Shown: one piece after another, positions 22,301 to 31,165 of the stretch
How the letters are laid out: each line of letters opens with the position of its first letter
Numbering within the stretch: the stretch's first letter is position 1
Origin: Plenodomus lindquistii
Taxonomy: Eukaryota; Ascomycota; Dothideomycetes; Pleosporales; Leptosphaeriaceae
NCBI GenBank assembly: GCA_025504975.1
Contig: JANUWI010000003.1
Span: forward strand, 3,038,001 to 3,102,000
Length of the DNA stretch: 64,000 nucleotides
Reading direction: 5' to 3'
The notes under the pieces: generated by a model
What the model saw: only the letters and a program-made list of their open reading frames with translations
Told to the model about the DNA's origin: nothing
The model's database searches: none
Translations under genes and position numbers: made by a program

Positions 22301-22732
22301 CGCGCGTCCGCGAATGCAACTGAGACGCCTAGTCCAAGCCGCGGTGAAGCATTGGATAGTACAAATTCAAAGCATAATGCCATCATGGGTAAAATGTTCC
22401 CAAACGGCGTAGACGAGTCGAGAAAGGAGCACGACTACACACGCGAGCTCTTCGACAAAGATCACGATCATACTGTCCATCCACGAGCACAAGCACCGCG
22501 TCTGGCAGCTAAACAGCCGTCAACGGTCAAAAAAGAACAGGTTGACCAGCCTTCGATGTCTGAGATTCAAAGGCGTGGAAATGAGGTCAATGTAACGACA
22601 AATGTAAGGGAGGAGGATGCTGCTGGCGGCGAAGCGGAGCCCGTAGAACGTGGCGAGGAGTCGCCGGCAAGTCATCCAGATGATCCTGATACTCGAGTCA
22701 TTCCTGAGACTCAGATGATGGATACGACTTGA
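19369..22732 (+). CDS. Fungal protein with N-terminal Cys-motif domain and long disordered/coiled-coil region, 4 exons
   Basis: Function unknown. Exons 19369-19620, 19686-19780, 20018-20110 and 20296-22732 join in phase (958 residues if the 19369 ATG is used; an ATG at 19480 would give 921). Introns are 65, 237 and 185 nt; the last two have CTGAC branch points just before the acceptor. The short exons spell one compact domain: GYCQNCRSYLGEYYNSWCRV, SSYYVPALHGSYRSLLKP, GTDLEGCTIQPLSCPALC, AIGFVVVDAPSEKKHY and then NRDFFKLSRIELRCE. The CxxC and CxxxC pairs suggest zinc binding. I recall this pattern from uncharacterised filamentous-fungal proteins; a relation to Yippee/Mis18-type folds is speculation. 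The long last exon has a Q-rich stretch, a coiled coil (about 200 residues in: LEETLRREFSSQIAFQNGEL), an RGRGRGGG box and a conserved-looking block RNADGVLIRKDGRPDMRSQS. The acidic C-terminus ends IPETQMMDTT. Confidence 0.82.
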
Positions 22733-23390
22733 TTCGTGCGCCAGTGCTTGGTTTCCAACAGTGCATGCTTTTACTTGCGCTGCTTGTATTCGATTTGGAT
22801 ATAACCTGATCTTTATAGCCCTCTACTTTCCAATTGGGGGGGTTTTTTTTTGACAGCTAGGATAAGATATTGTAGTCGTTTGGACTCAAAATAAATTCAT
22901 TTTAATGCCCTTGAAATTTAACTCGTAATGTGCAAGCACAAACCCAGTGTTCTTGCGATGCGAGACTGTTGAAATTCTCTCCCTTCCTTGGCTTTTGCAT
23001 CGCTCCGATCTTTGTGCCCTTCGTCTCCCTGGCTGGCTACTACGAAGGAGCTCGTTTTGATTTGTGTCACTATTTTACGTTCATAGCACGATGCGTGAGC
23101 GAGCCTATATAGTAGCAAGAAGATAATAAAAGTATATAAAGCTATTTACATGATAATGCCTACTACTTCCAGAGCATCTATGTGATATCTGGTTACTGTA
23201 AGTAGGTAGCACCTTGGTGTGTTGTGGTAGTTACGGTGTGAACAGTATAAGTGACATTTGGTGACTCAATAAACATGAGCATGGTGTATGTAACCAGTGG
23301 TTCTATATATTTCTCCAACCCCATTTTTTTTAAATCACCATACATACACACCACACACCATACACTCCTTTTGATGCCTTGTATTTGTTT
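22733..23390. other. Convergent 3' region
   Basis: AT-rich 3' flank shared by the Cys-motif gene (plus) and the RNase T2 gene (minus), with T and A homopolymers near 22840 and 23320. No gene is seen. Confidence 0.5.
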
Positions 23391-24558
23391 CTAAAAAGGC
23401 ACCTCGGCAGGTTTCTCCGACCCATTCGCACGCTCATAGTAATGGATCGCGCCGGGCGTCTTTGCACAATTGGTCAAATAACTACTCGACGCATTTACCG
23501 GAACCGTATTCCCATCCTGCGGACGACCATATGCCTAAATATCATCACACGTCAGCAACGACCCCAATTCCAGCTAAGCCAAAAAAAAAGGGGGGGGGGG
23601 GCCAGAAATTCATCAAACAAAACTTACATGTTCATAATACCACACCTCGCTCAAAACCGTATACCCATTATCCGTAGAATTCGCTCCCATAATCGTACCA
23701 TTAAACCTCGGCCCGCCACACCCAATAAACGGGATACCCCTTGTCTTCTCAAACAACACATCGCGCAGCTCCGCATACGAATACGTGGTGCTATTACTCG
23801 GCACAACCCCCTCTTCCTGCAACCACTCGAATGTCGGAAACCTCTTATAATACTTGACCGCCGTCTCGAAGAAATCCACAACTTCTTCGTGCTCGCGGTA
23901 CAAGGGGCCGTAGCAGGGCACATTAAAGGTGGAAAAGCAGGTAGCGTGTTTGCTGAACTCGTGGGCCCAGAAGTCGGGGTTGGGTTGGGCTTGCGCGATC
24001 CAGTAGGTGTTCATGTAGGAGAGGAGGTCGTAGCGGCCAAAGGGCTCGAGGAAGGTGCCGATGTTGGGGCCGGTGTAGGGGGGGACGAAGGTCCCGTTTG
24101 GGAGGCCGGTGGTTGTGTTGGGGGAGGGGAGGGGGTCGTATTGTCGGGTTAGGTCGCAGTATTGGGTGTAGGAGCCGTTGCAGAAGTCGGGCCTGGTGGG
24201 TGGGTAAGTATTCGTTCTGTACATGATGATTCTTGTTGTTGTTATTGTTTTGGGGGAGGAGGGGAAGAGATATGTACCATAGACCGTGGAGTGTCCATGT
24301 ATCTGTGGGTAGGACCTGGCCCTCTGCTTCAAGACCCGTATATGTACTCCAGAATTGCGTCGTCAGCAAGAGCCCACCGAATGTCTCAATGCAGCATGAG
24401 TCGACTTTGGAAGGATCCTGCTCAGGACATGAAAGAAGCGGCTTCTGCAATTGACATGTGTGGTTTAATGGGCTTTGATTGGGATAAAGCTGTGCCTGTG
24501 CAACAGAAGCAAGCAGACATGCTGCTGCACCTGCACCACTCGTAAAGAATCCCCTCAT
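23391..24558 (-). CDS. Secreted RNase T2 family ribonuclease
   Basis: Base-nonspecific endoribonuclease working through a 2',3'-cyclic phosphate, expected to be secreted or vacuolar. Exons 24278-24558, 23628-24192 and 23391-23534 give 329 residues. Start chosen at the ATG at 24558 (MRGFFTSGAGAAACLLASVAQA), a clear signal peptide. Catalytic motif CAS I, TLHGLWP, spans the first splice junction near residue 90. CAS II reads FWAHEFSKHATC near residue 170, keeping both His, Glu and Lys, with Ala where Gly is usual. Paired cysteines (CQLQKPLLSC, DSCCIETFGG, CNGSYTQYC) fit the T2 disulfide pattern, and several N-glycosylation sequons are present. The last exon adds AYGRPQDGNTVPVNASSSY and ends in AEVPF. 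Intron 2 holds a homopolymer run (nine A then twelve G on the plus strand). Confidence 0.93.
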
Positions 24559-25109
24559 TTTTTTCAACCAATTGGACTCGGAATTCCCAGCTCAATCGCT
24601 TTCGAGAAGTAAAACAAACAACTACCGTGGTTCAAAATTCAGGGACCCGGGAAATATATAAGCTCCTCCAGCTCACCCCCCAGTCCAGGTGTTCTAGTAC
24701 ACGGCGTCTTGGCCTTATCGGGCAGGTAGGTATCAGGTACCGGAGCCAGAATCCCGGCTCGTGGCGGCGACATGCGAAAGATGCATGCTTAAGCCAGAGA
24801 CGCACTCACGTGTGTCAAACGATTGGATAGCGCAAAGATAAGACCAACTTCGCGTGTGAAAAGCACCACGCATCGCGACAGGAACAAAGAAACGTGGTTG
24901 CCCCATTGGATGAACGGGCATGCGCGTCCCGGGGGAACGCAACCAGAAACGATGACCTCACGTTATGCCATCCCATCACCAGAAACAAGCATATTCTCAC
25001 AGCAATTAGTCCTACCACGCCCAGACATTTAGATATCAATTACTATAGCCGTTTTAGTTCTAAAACTCCACTCACATACAATTCCCCGGCCCGCCCGCCC
25101 GCAGACCAA
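24559..25109. promoter_or_regulatory. Shared divergent promoter, RNase T2 and NAPE-PLD-like genes
   Basis: 551 bases between two divergently transcribed starts. The frame of the plus-strand gene is open upstream to about 24894 without an ATG in good context, so part of this is probably transcribed leader. I do not identify specific operator sites. Confidence 0.45.
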
Positions 25110-26339
25110 ATGCCACCAAGTTCCCGCATCTCAGCCCTACCACGCCTCCACCCCCCAACCTACACTCCAACCCACCACATCGGCACCCCACCAACACGCT
25201 TCCAAAACCCCTGGCCCTCATACAAAACCTCGACTCTCATCTCCCTCCTACGCGGACGCTTCAACAACGCCTCCAAAAACTTTGTTCCGGTACCAACTAA
25301 CCGCGCCGGCCTGGTTGGCGTGCGGAAACCAGATTTCATCACCTCCCCGTCAGCAAGCCCACAAGGACTAAAAGCAACATGGATAGGCCACGCCTCCTTC
25401 CTCATTGAAACACCCCCCTCATCTGGTTCTGCAGCCCGCGGAATGCACATCCTGCTCGACCCCGTATGGAGCGATCGTGCGGGACCCTACAACATGCTTG
25501 GACCCGTGCGTTTCACGCCTCCACCCTGCACTATCGACCAACTACCCGAGATAGACGCGGTGCTCATCTCGCACGACCACTACGACCATTTGGATTCCGA
25601 GACGCTGAGACAGCTTGTGCTGAAGCAAGGGGGCGATTTGCGATTTTTCTGTGCACTCGGGGTTAAGGGTGTGTTGGTGGGGTTGGGGGTGGGGATAAGG
25701 GCGGAGATGGTGGTGGAGTTGGATTGGTGGGATGGAGTGAGGGTGGAGAGGGAGGGGGTTGGGGAAGTGGAGGTTGTATGTGCGCCTGCGCAGCATAGGT
25801 CTGGACGGACGCCGTGGGGGTTCGATGGCACGTTGTGGTGTAGTTGGGTTGTTAAGACGGTTTCTTCTTCTTCTTCTTCTTCGGCAGATTCAGCGGCTGT
25901 GGGAAGGGATGGAAATGGAGGGGAGGATGGGTCGAGTAAACGCCTCTTCTTCGCTGGCGACACGGGATATTGCGCTGTAGACTCAGACTCCCAGTTCACA
26001 CACCACGAGGCTCCTCATCCTCCTTGTCCGGCGTTCAAGGAGATTGGCCAGCTGTACGGCCCCTTTGATCTTGCGTTGCTGCCTATTGGCTGTTTTAAGC
26101 CGCGCTCTGTGTTGGCGGGGCAGCATGCTAGTCCAGAGGATTCTCTGACTATTCACAAGGATGTGAGGAGTAGGAAGAGTATAGGGATGCACTACGGGAC
26201 GTTTCGAGGTTCGTACTCGGCGAGCTTTGAGCCGGTTACTGAGCCGGGTGAGCGGTGGAGGAAGGGGGCTGAGAAGGAGGGTTTGGAGTGGGGTGTTGAT
26301 GTTGGGTTGTGTGATGTTGGTGAGACGGTGGTAGTATGA
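25110..26339 (+). CDS. NAPE-PLD-like metallo-beta-lactamase fold hydrolase
   Basis: Likely zinc phosphodiesterase of the N-acylphosphatidylethanolamine phospholipase D group (yeast FMP30 is the closest named relative type), releasing N-acylethanolamines from membrane lipids. Intronless, 409 residues from ATG at 25110. Visible motifs: TWIGHASFLIET (first strand), ILLDPVWSDRAGP, the metal-binding LISHDHYDHLD near residue 152, AQHRSGRTPWG, FFAGDTGY near 283 and the terminal IGMHYGTFRG near 360. The ligand set His-x-His-x-Asp-His plus later His/Asp is complete. A Ser/Asp/Gly-rich insertion with a TTC-repeat (about 25861-25882) sits between WVVKTV and RLFFAGD. The first 40 residues are Pro/Thr/His-rich with no clear targeting signal. 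Base composition flips from C-rich to G-rich inside the gene. Confidence 0.85.
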   Translation: MPPSSRISALPRLHPPTYTPTHHIGTPPTRFQNPWPSYKTSTLISLLRGRFNNASKNFVPVPTNRAGLVGVRKPDFITSPSASPQGLKATWIGHASFLIETPPSSGSAARGMHILLDPVWSDRAGPYNMLGPVRFTPPPCTIDQLPEIDAVLISHDHYDHLDSETLRQLVLKQGGDLRFFCALGVKGVLVGLGVGIRAEMVVELDWWDGVRVEREGVGEVEVVCAPAQHRSGRTPWGFDGTLWCSWVVKTVSSSSSSSADSAAVGRDGNGGEDGSSKRLFFAGDTGYCAVDSDSQFTHHEAPHPPCPAFKEIGQLYGPFDLALLPIGCFKPRSVLAGQHASPEDSLTIHKDVRSRKSIGMHYGTFRGSYSASFEPVTEPGERWRKGAEKEGLEWGVDVGLCDVGETVVV

Positions 26340-26897
26340 AGAAATATAGTAAGCTTTGGTTGTTCATACGAAGGAGCTTGCTTGTATTTACTCAATCACC
26401 AAGGTTATAAGTGCTGCTCACTGTAGCTAACGCACCTCACTAAGAATAGAGCTAAACAGTTTAAAATACTACGTGTATTCTTTGGAAGTAGTAGAGATTA
26501 GTTTCTATTATACTCACGTGCTTTTTGTTATTTTTTTGTTACTGGGAAGGCTTAAACGTAATGCTAATAACACAAGATAGGGACGCAATAAATACGATCT
26601 CCTTCGTATACATTTCATATGTACAGACAGACTATGGATGTTGAGATGTGAGTCGGAGTCATATACATTTAAATCCTTCAAACGCCCCCATGCAGTTTCC
26701 AAACGCAATCCATGCCCATCTCCACTGTTCTTGTGCCAAAACAACAGCTGTCGCCTAATTCTCCTTCATCCCAATCGTCATATTGTCGTGTCTTGAGCTT
26801 TCTCTCTAAAAGCCAATTGTCGTAAGTCTTTTCACTACTACTGTCCAATCCCTGTTGATACTCTTTTGTTATACGCGTTACATCATCATGTCCATTC
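26340..26897. other. Convergent 3' region
   Basis: AT-rich sequence between the 3' ends of the NAPE-PLD-like gene and PEX5. Nothing is recognised. Confidence 0.5.
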
Positions 26898-28891
26898 TCA
26901 AAATTCAAACTCTCCACGAAAACGCTCCACGTCCATGCCTGGACCGACAATATCCGACAAATCGCGACGTCCCATTTGTCCAAACACCCGCCTGAGCGTA
27001 TCGTACAGATTTGTACTTTGGTTCTGGTGAATCATGTTGTCGAGTTGGCTTTCTGATACGCCATCACCAACCACCATCCTGGCCTTCTCCTTGCCTTCCT
27101 TCTCTACAACCTTGTGCATAGCCAAGGCTCCCAGCAAGTGCTGTGCGGCTTCGGTGAAGCATCCAATGTTGATGCAGGAAACACCGAGATTGTATCGTGC
27201 GCGTACAAAGTTGGGACGCAGGGCGAGAGCACGTGAGTATGCGTCGATGGCTTCTTCGCTCCGACCAGAGTTTGCTAGGGTAGCACCCATGCGATTCCAG
27301 AGGAGATGGACTTGCGATGACGAGTTTGAAACACCAGACTCGGTTGATGCGAGCGCAGCTCCGAAACAATCAACAGCCTTGTCATACTCTTCCACGCCGT
27401 AGAACAAGACCCCCAGGCCAACTTGCACGTCAGGGTCCATTTGTTCGCCAGACGGTGAGAGTTGCGCAGCCTCGATGAACAGATTGGTGACTTTCTCGTG
27501 CAGCAGGTGGCGATCTGTAAAGCCCATGTCGGCATCCGAGGACAACGGTTCCTTGATGAGGGATGGGTATTTCGTGGCAAGCCATCGCTCGAGGGTCCGG
27601 TATGCGGTGCTCTCGTATCCTTCGTTTGTGTAAGACACTGCAAGACCCATCAAGGCCTCCAGGTTGGATGGATCTTGCTTCAACGCATGCTCCAATGCTC
27701 GTATCGCCGGCGTTTCCTTTTCATTCTGCGCTTGTGATTCTCCGAGGCGCACCCAAGCTGCAGTGTGACTTGGGTCCTTCTGAACAGCTGCTTCGAATGC
27801 CAGAGCCGCAAGCGAAAGATTGCCGCCCTCCTCCATAATCTTGACACCCTCTTCGAACGGGTTTGTCACGTTGGTGAAGAGGTTCTCCTGCTCGAACATG
27901 TAGTCGCCCATGGAAGGGTCGCGGACCGAGTGTGTGTTCAAGCCGTCGAAGCCTTCCCACTGGTCGAGGTCGCCCATGTGCCCTTCGACAAAGTTCTCCT
28001 CGTTGGCCAGTTGCCTAGCGTATTCAGTCTCAGCTTGGATGCCCTTCCAGACAGACTCGAAATCGCCAAAATCGACGGCCTCTTGGGCTACTGACCTGTC
28101 GAGCTCGCTGAGCTCCGCCTCGATGTCCTTGTTCGCCTGGGCGTCCAGCGCCTCGGTGTCGAGCTGCTGGCCCGTCTGCTCCAGCTGTGCAAACTGCGCC
28201 TCCCAGTCGTGGTCGTCGAGCTCGACCATGCGGCCCTTGCCCTTGCCCGAGTCCTGCATGGGCTGCTGGAAGTTCTGGGGCGCATACGGCTGCTGCATCA
28301 TGCCCATGCCCATGCCCATACCCATACCACCCATGCCCATGCCCATGCCGGCGCTGTACATGGGCCGCTGGTAGCCCTGCATCGAGGGCTGGGGGGCCGT
28401 TGTGGGGCTTGCGGTGCGTGCTGCCGGGTTCATCTGCTGGAACTTGGCAAACTCTGCGGGATTGAAGCCTGCTGGCCGTTCCTGCATCGCAGGTCCCATC
28501 TGCGTCGTCTGCATGCCCGGATCGAACTCTGCGGCCCAGGCGGGCGAGCCGCTGTGTTGAGCGCGCTCCAGCTCCCGGCGCATCTGCTCCATGGCAAAGG
28601 GCGACGCAGGGCCCGGCCCTTGGGGGAGTTGGGCATTCTGGTGCATGAACTCGTTCATCATCTAGCCACCCTTTTTGTCAGCCACTTCCTTGTTATGCGA
28701 TGGCACCCAGGAACACTTACCCCGTCTGATCCGCCGCCCATCTGCTGGCTTCGCATGCTCTCTTGCAGCCCGCCAGGCCCTCTGCCGACCAGGCGGTCGC
28801 GCTGCAGTGACTTGTCATCCTGGACGTGCTTGGTGAATTGGCTGAGGGGGTTGGCGCCCGTCGAGCACTCTGCGCCGCCGAGGAACGACAT
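26898..28891 (-). CDS. PEX5: Peroxisomal targeting signal 1 receptor Pex5
   Basis: Cycling receptor that binds C-terminal SKL-type signals in the cytosol and docks at the peroxisome membrane (Pex13/Pex14). Exons 28721-28891 and 26898-28661 give 644 residues. The true N-terminus is in the small first exon: MSFLGGAECSTGANPLSQF, with the conserved Cys9 used for receptor monoubiquitination and recycling. A model starting at the second-exon Met would lose it. The N-terminal half is disordered, with a Met-Gly repeat (MGMGMGG...) and a WxxxF docking motif (DHDWEAQFAQL, near residue 208), and further Trp motifs at FESVWKGIQAE and DQWEGFDGL. TPR repeats run from about residue 340 (ALAFEAAVQKDPSHTAAWVR) to 580. 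The C-terminal helix is LRRVFGQMGRRDLSDIVGPG. Confidence 0.96.
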
Positions 28892-29458
28892 GCTTGACTG
28901 TAGGTTGCTTTTACTCTGTGGTGGCGGAGGATGCGTGTTGTGCTTCAACGGCGGCGTGGCTGCTTGATCATCAATCAACATTGGGCGGCGACCTCGGCAT
29001 TTGGCCCGCCATGTAATGATGTTAGTGGCAGGTGGGGTACCCGAGAGCCGCATTCTCCGCCTCGAATTGGCATGGCGCTATCAAGGGCACACCCACCTGG
29101 ACATCAATCCCGCCTGCACAGTGCACATGCGAGTACAATCTCCATGCACTCAGCCGTCGAGCACGTCGGTCGGTGATAGTGAAGAATTCCTATTGTACAT
29201 ATAATACGGCAGCAGCATGCGCCCACATTGTCTCGAGTCCTATGCTACGGGAACTGAGCACTCGATGCCAAACCCTCCCCGTCTACCTGAATATAGTACA
29301 TGGCTTCACAGCGTGAACTCGTCAAAATGGAGCATTGCTGCTCGCAACAGCCCAAGCATCACTGCGCTTTGCAACCCTGCCTACATTGCACGTGAAGTGT
29401 CGTTATTCGGTGCATGTCTTCTTCCTTTTGGTCCTGTTCATACAACATGGTCAAGCGT
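28892..29458. other. PEX5 promoter region
   Basis: 567 bases between PEX5 and the next minus-strand gene. Open frames are short. No oleate-type element was identified with confidence. Confidence 0.4.
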
Positions 29459-30617
29459 CTATTCCTGAGTAGAGTCAGAGCGCTTCTCCCTTGAATCCCT
29501 GCCGTCCCTGCCGCCCTTGCTGTCGGCTGCCGACTTGCTGAAGTCGACGCGAAGCTGTCGTCCGTAGACCGTCTTGTCTGACAAAACCTCCTTGGCGCGT
29601 TGGGCGCTGGCGACATCGATGAAATCAGCGTGAGCAAAACCTCTGGGCTGACCAGTCCGTCGGTCAATGGCAACGCGAACGTCCAAGACATTGCGGATAT
29701 CGCGGAAGAGGTCGTTTAGGTCCTTGTCTGACATCTCAAAGGACATGTTACCAATAAAAAGAGTCTTGGAGGGAGTGTTGGCACCGAAGGCGCGGGAAGA
29801 GTTGGACCCCCGGCGAGTGTCGCTGCCAGGCGCCCTCTCACGATGGAACTGGACAACAAGATTGCGTCCCTCGAAGACTTGCATGTCCAGGTTGTCAATA
29901 GCAGCCTGCGCTTCGTCAATGTTCTTGAACTCGACATATGCGAATCTGGAGTCTGTGGTCAGCGCAATGCTCAGCCATGTACACATGTTGCGATTGACTT
30001 ACCCTCTGCTCAGGCCCCTGTTGTCGTAAATGACCCTGACGTTGTCGACCTCGCCGAACTTGGAGAAGACACGCTTCAGCTGGTCGGCAGTGACCTCGTA
30101 GTAGAGATTGCCAATGTACAGCGTCTTTCCCGGAGTAATGGGGGTTTGGCCACCACTGTTGGGTCGGGAGCTTTGCTCTCTCGGGCTCCCCGCGGCACGT
30201 TCAACAGCCTCGAGGGCATCTGCGCCAACGGTAGCGGCGGCGTCAGTGGGCGCTGCCTGGACCTCTTGCTGGGCTGGTGTCAAGTTCTCCTCGACGGGAG
30301 CCTCTGCCGCTGTCTGGGCAAAGTTCTCGTTGGCTTCAGCGGCGGCGGCATCTGCACCCTCAGTCTTGGTCGCCTCGTCGCTGGCAAATCGTCGCTGGAA
30401 CGAAGCAATTGACCATTGCTGCTGTCGGACACGAAGCGCAGCAGGAGTGATGGAGGTGATGGAGCGAGGCTGGGCGAGCAAGGCCTTTGAGGGAGTGGCG
30501 CTGATGGCACGCACGGCGGTGCGTCGGAGAAGAAACCTGCGACGGCGGATGAGTACCTACGAAATACAAAGAAGACAAGCACAGGAGCGTCATGTCGGGT
30601 GGATTGGAGGCTTACAT
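29459..30617 (-). CDS. Mitochondrial RNA-binding protein with two RRM domains
   Basis: Predicted RNA-binding protein, 340 residues. Exons 30616-30617, 30003-30536 and 29459-29945. There is no usable ATG in the main frame upstream of the domain. The only in-phase solution I find puts AT at 30616-30617, a GTAAGC intron of 79 nt, and G at the start of exon 2, giving MFLLRRTAVRAISATPSKAL. That N-terminus is Arg-rich, Ser/Ala-rich and free of acids, a typical mitochondrial presequence. An Ala/Glu-rich linker follows. RRM1 has KTLYIGNLYYEVTADQLKRV and, across the last junction, SRGFAYVEF. RRM2 has KTLFIGNMSFEMSDKDLNDL and GQPRGFAHADF. RNP2 and RNP1 aromatic positions are kept in both. The C-terminus is Asp/Arg/Ser-rich. 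A specific orthologue was not recognised. Confidence 0.85.
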
Positions 30618-31165
30618 GATGGGCGGTGACTTGAGGGTGGGGGGAAGAGCGTGGTGATGGCGACGGGCTGGTTTCTCTCGCCGTGCTCTGCGCTCCAACT
30701 TCGAAATTTTGGCGCTTGGACCACCACCGGCTAGGAGTGCTGCAGATCTAGCATGTTGCGCACGTGATCCATCCCGTCTTGCTTGCGAGGGGCGGCGGGC
30801 TCACCGAATTCCCCTTTTGCGGACTAGCCTATGCAGCGGCATGCCTGCCATTGGCTCATGCGCGTAATAGCCGATCACGAATGGTCGCAGAGCACCTAGC
30901 CAGCCTCGCCCAAAGCGGTCCCCACGGGCTTGTGTGCGCCATGCATCAGTCCAGCGGAGTGGTGGATGGATCTTGCGAATGTAGCACATCCTGAGAGGCA
31001 AAGATGCCATTCCATGCATCCATACTTGGAGCTGCAATGGCGCCAATGACGGCACTAGGCGATAGGGCGGCCAACTCCGAAGCGCGTCGCTGCTGCTGTA
31101 ATCTTTTCGACGACACTGGTGACCCCTCCTTCTGCCATTGACTGCACAGGACGCCACACTGCACC
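30618..31165. other. Divergent promoter region
   Basis: About 550 bases between the mitochondrial RRM gene (minus) and AMP deaminase (plus). No gene is seen; it includes both leaders. Confidence 0.5.

Noticed and set aside
23379..24152. 257-codon plus-strand frame antisense to RNase T2
   Set aside because: It crosses the introns of a gene with signal peptide and both catalytic motifs on the other strand.
28209..28967. 252-codon plus-strand frame antisense to PEX5
   Set aside because: It mirrors the Met-Gly repeat and disordered N-terminus of PEX5; composition explains its length.
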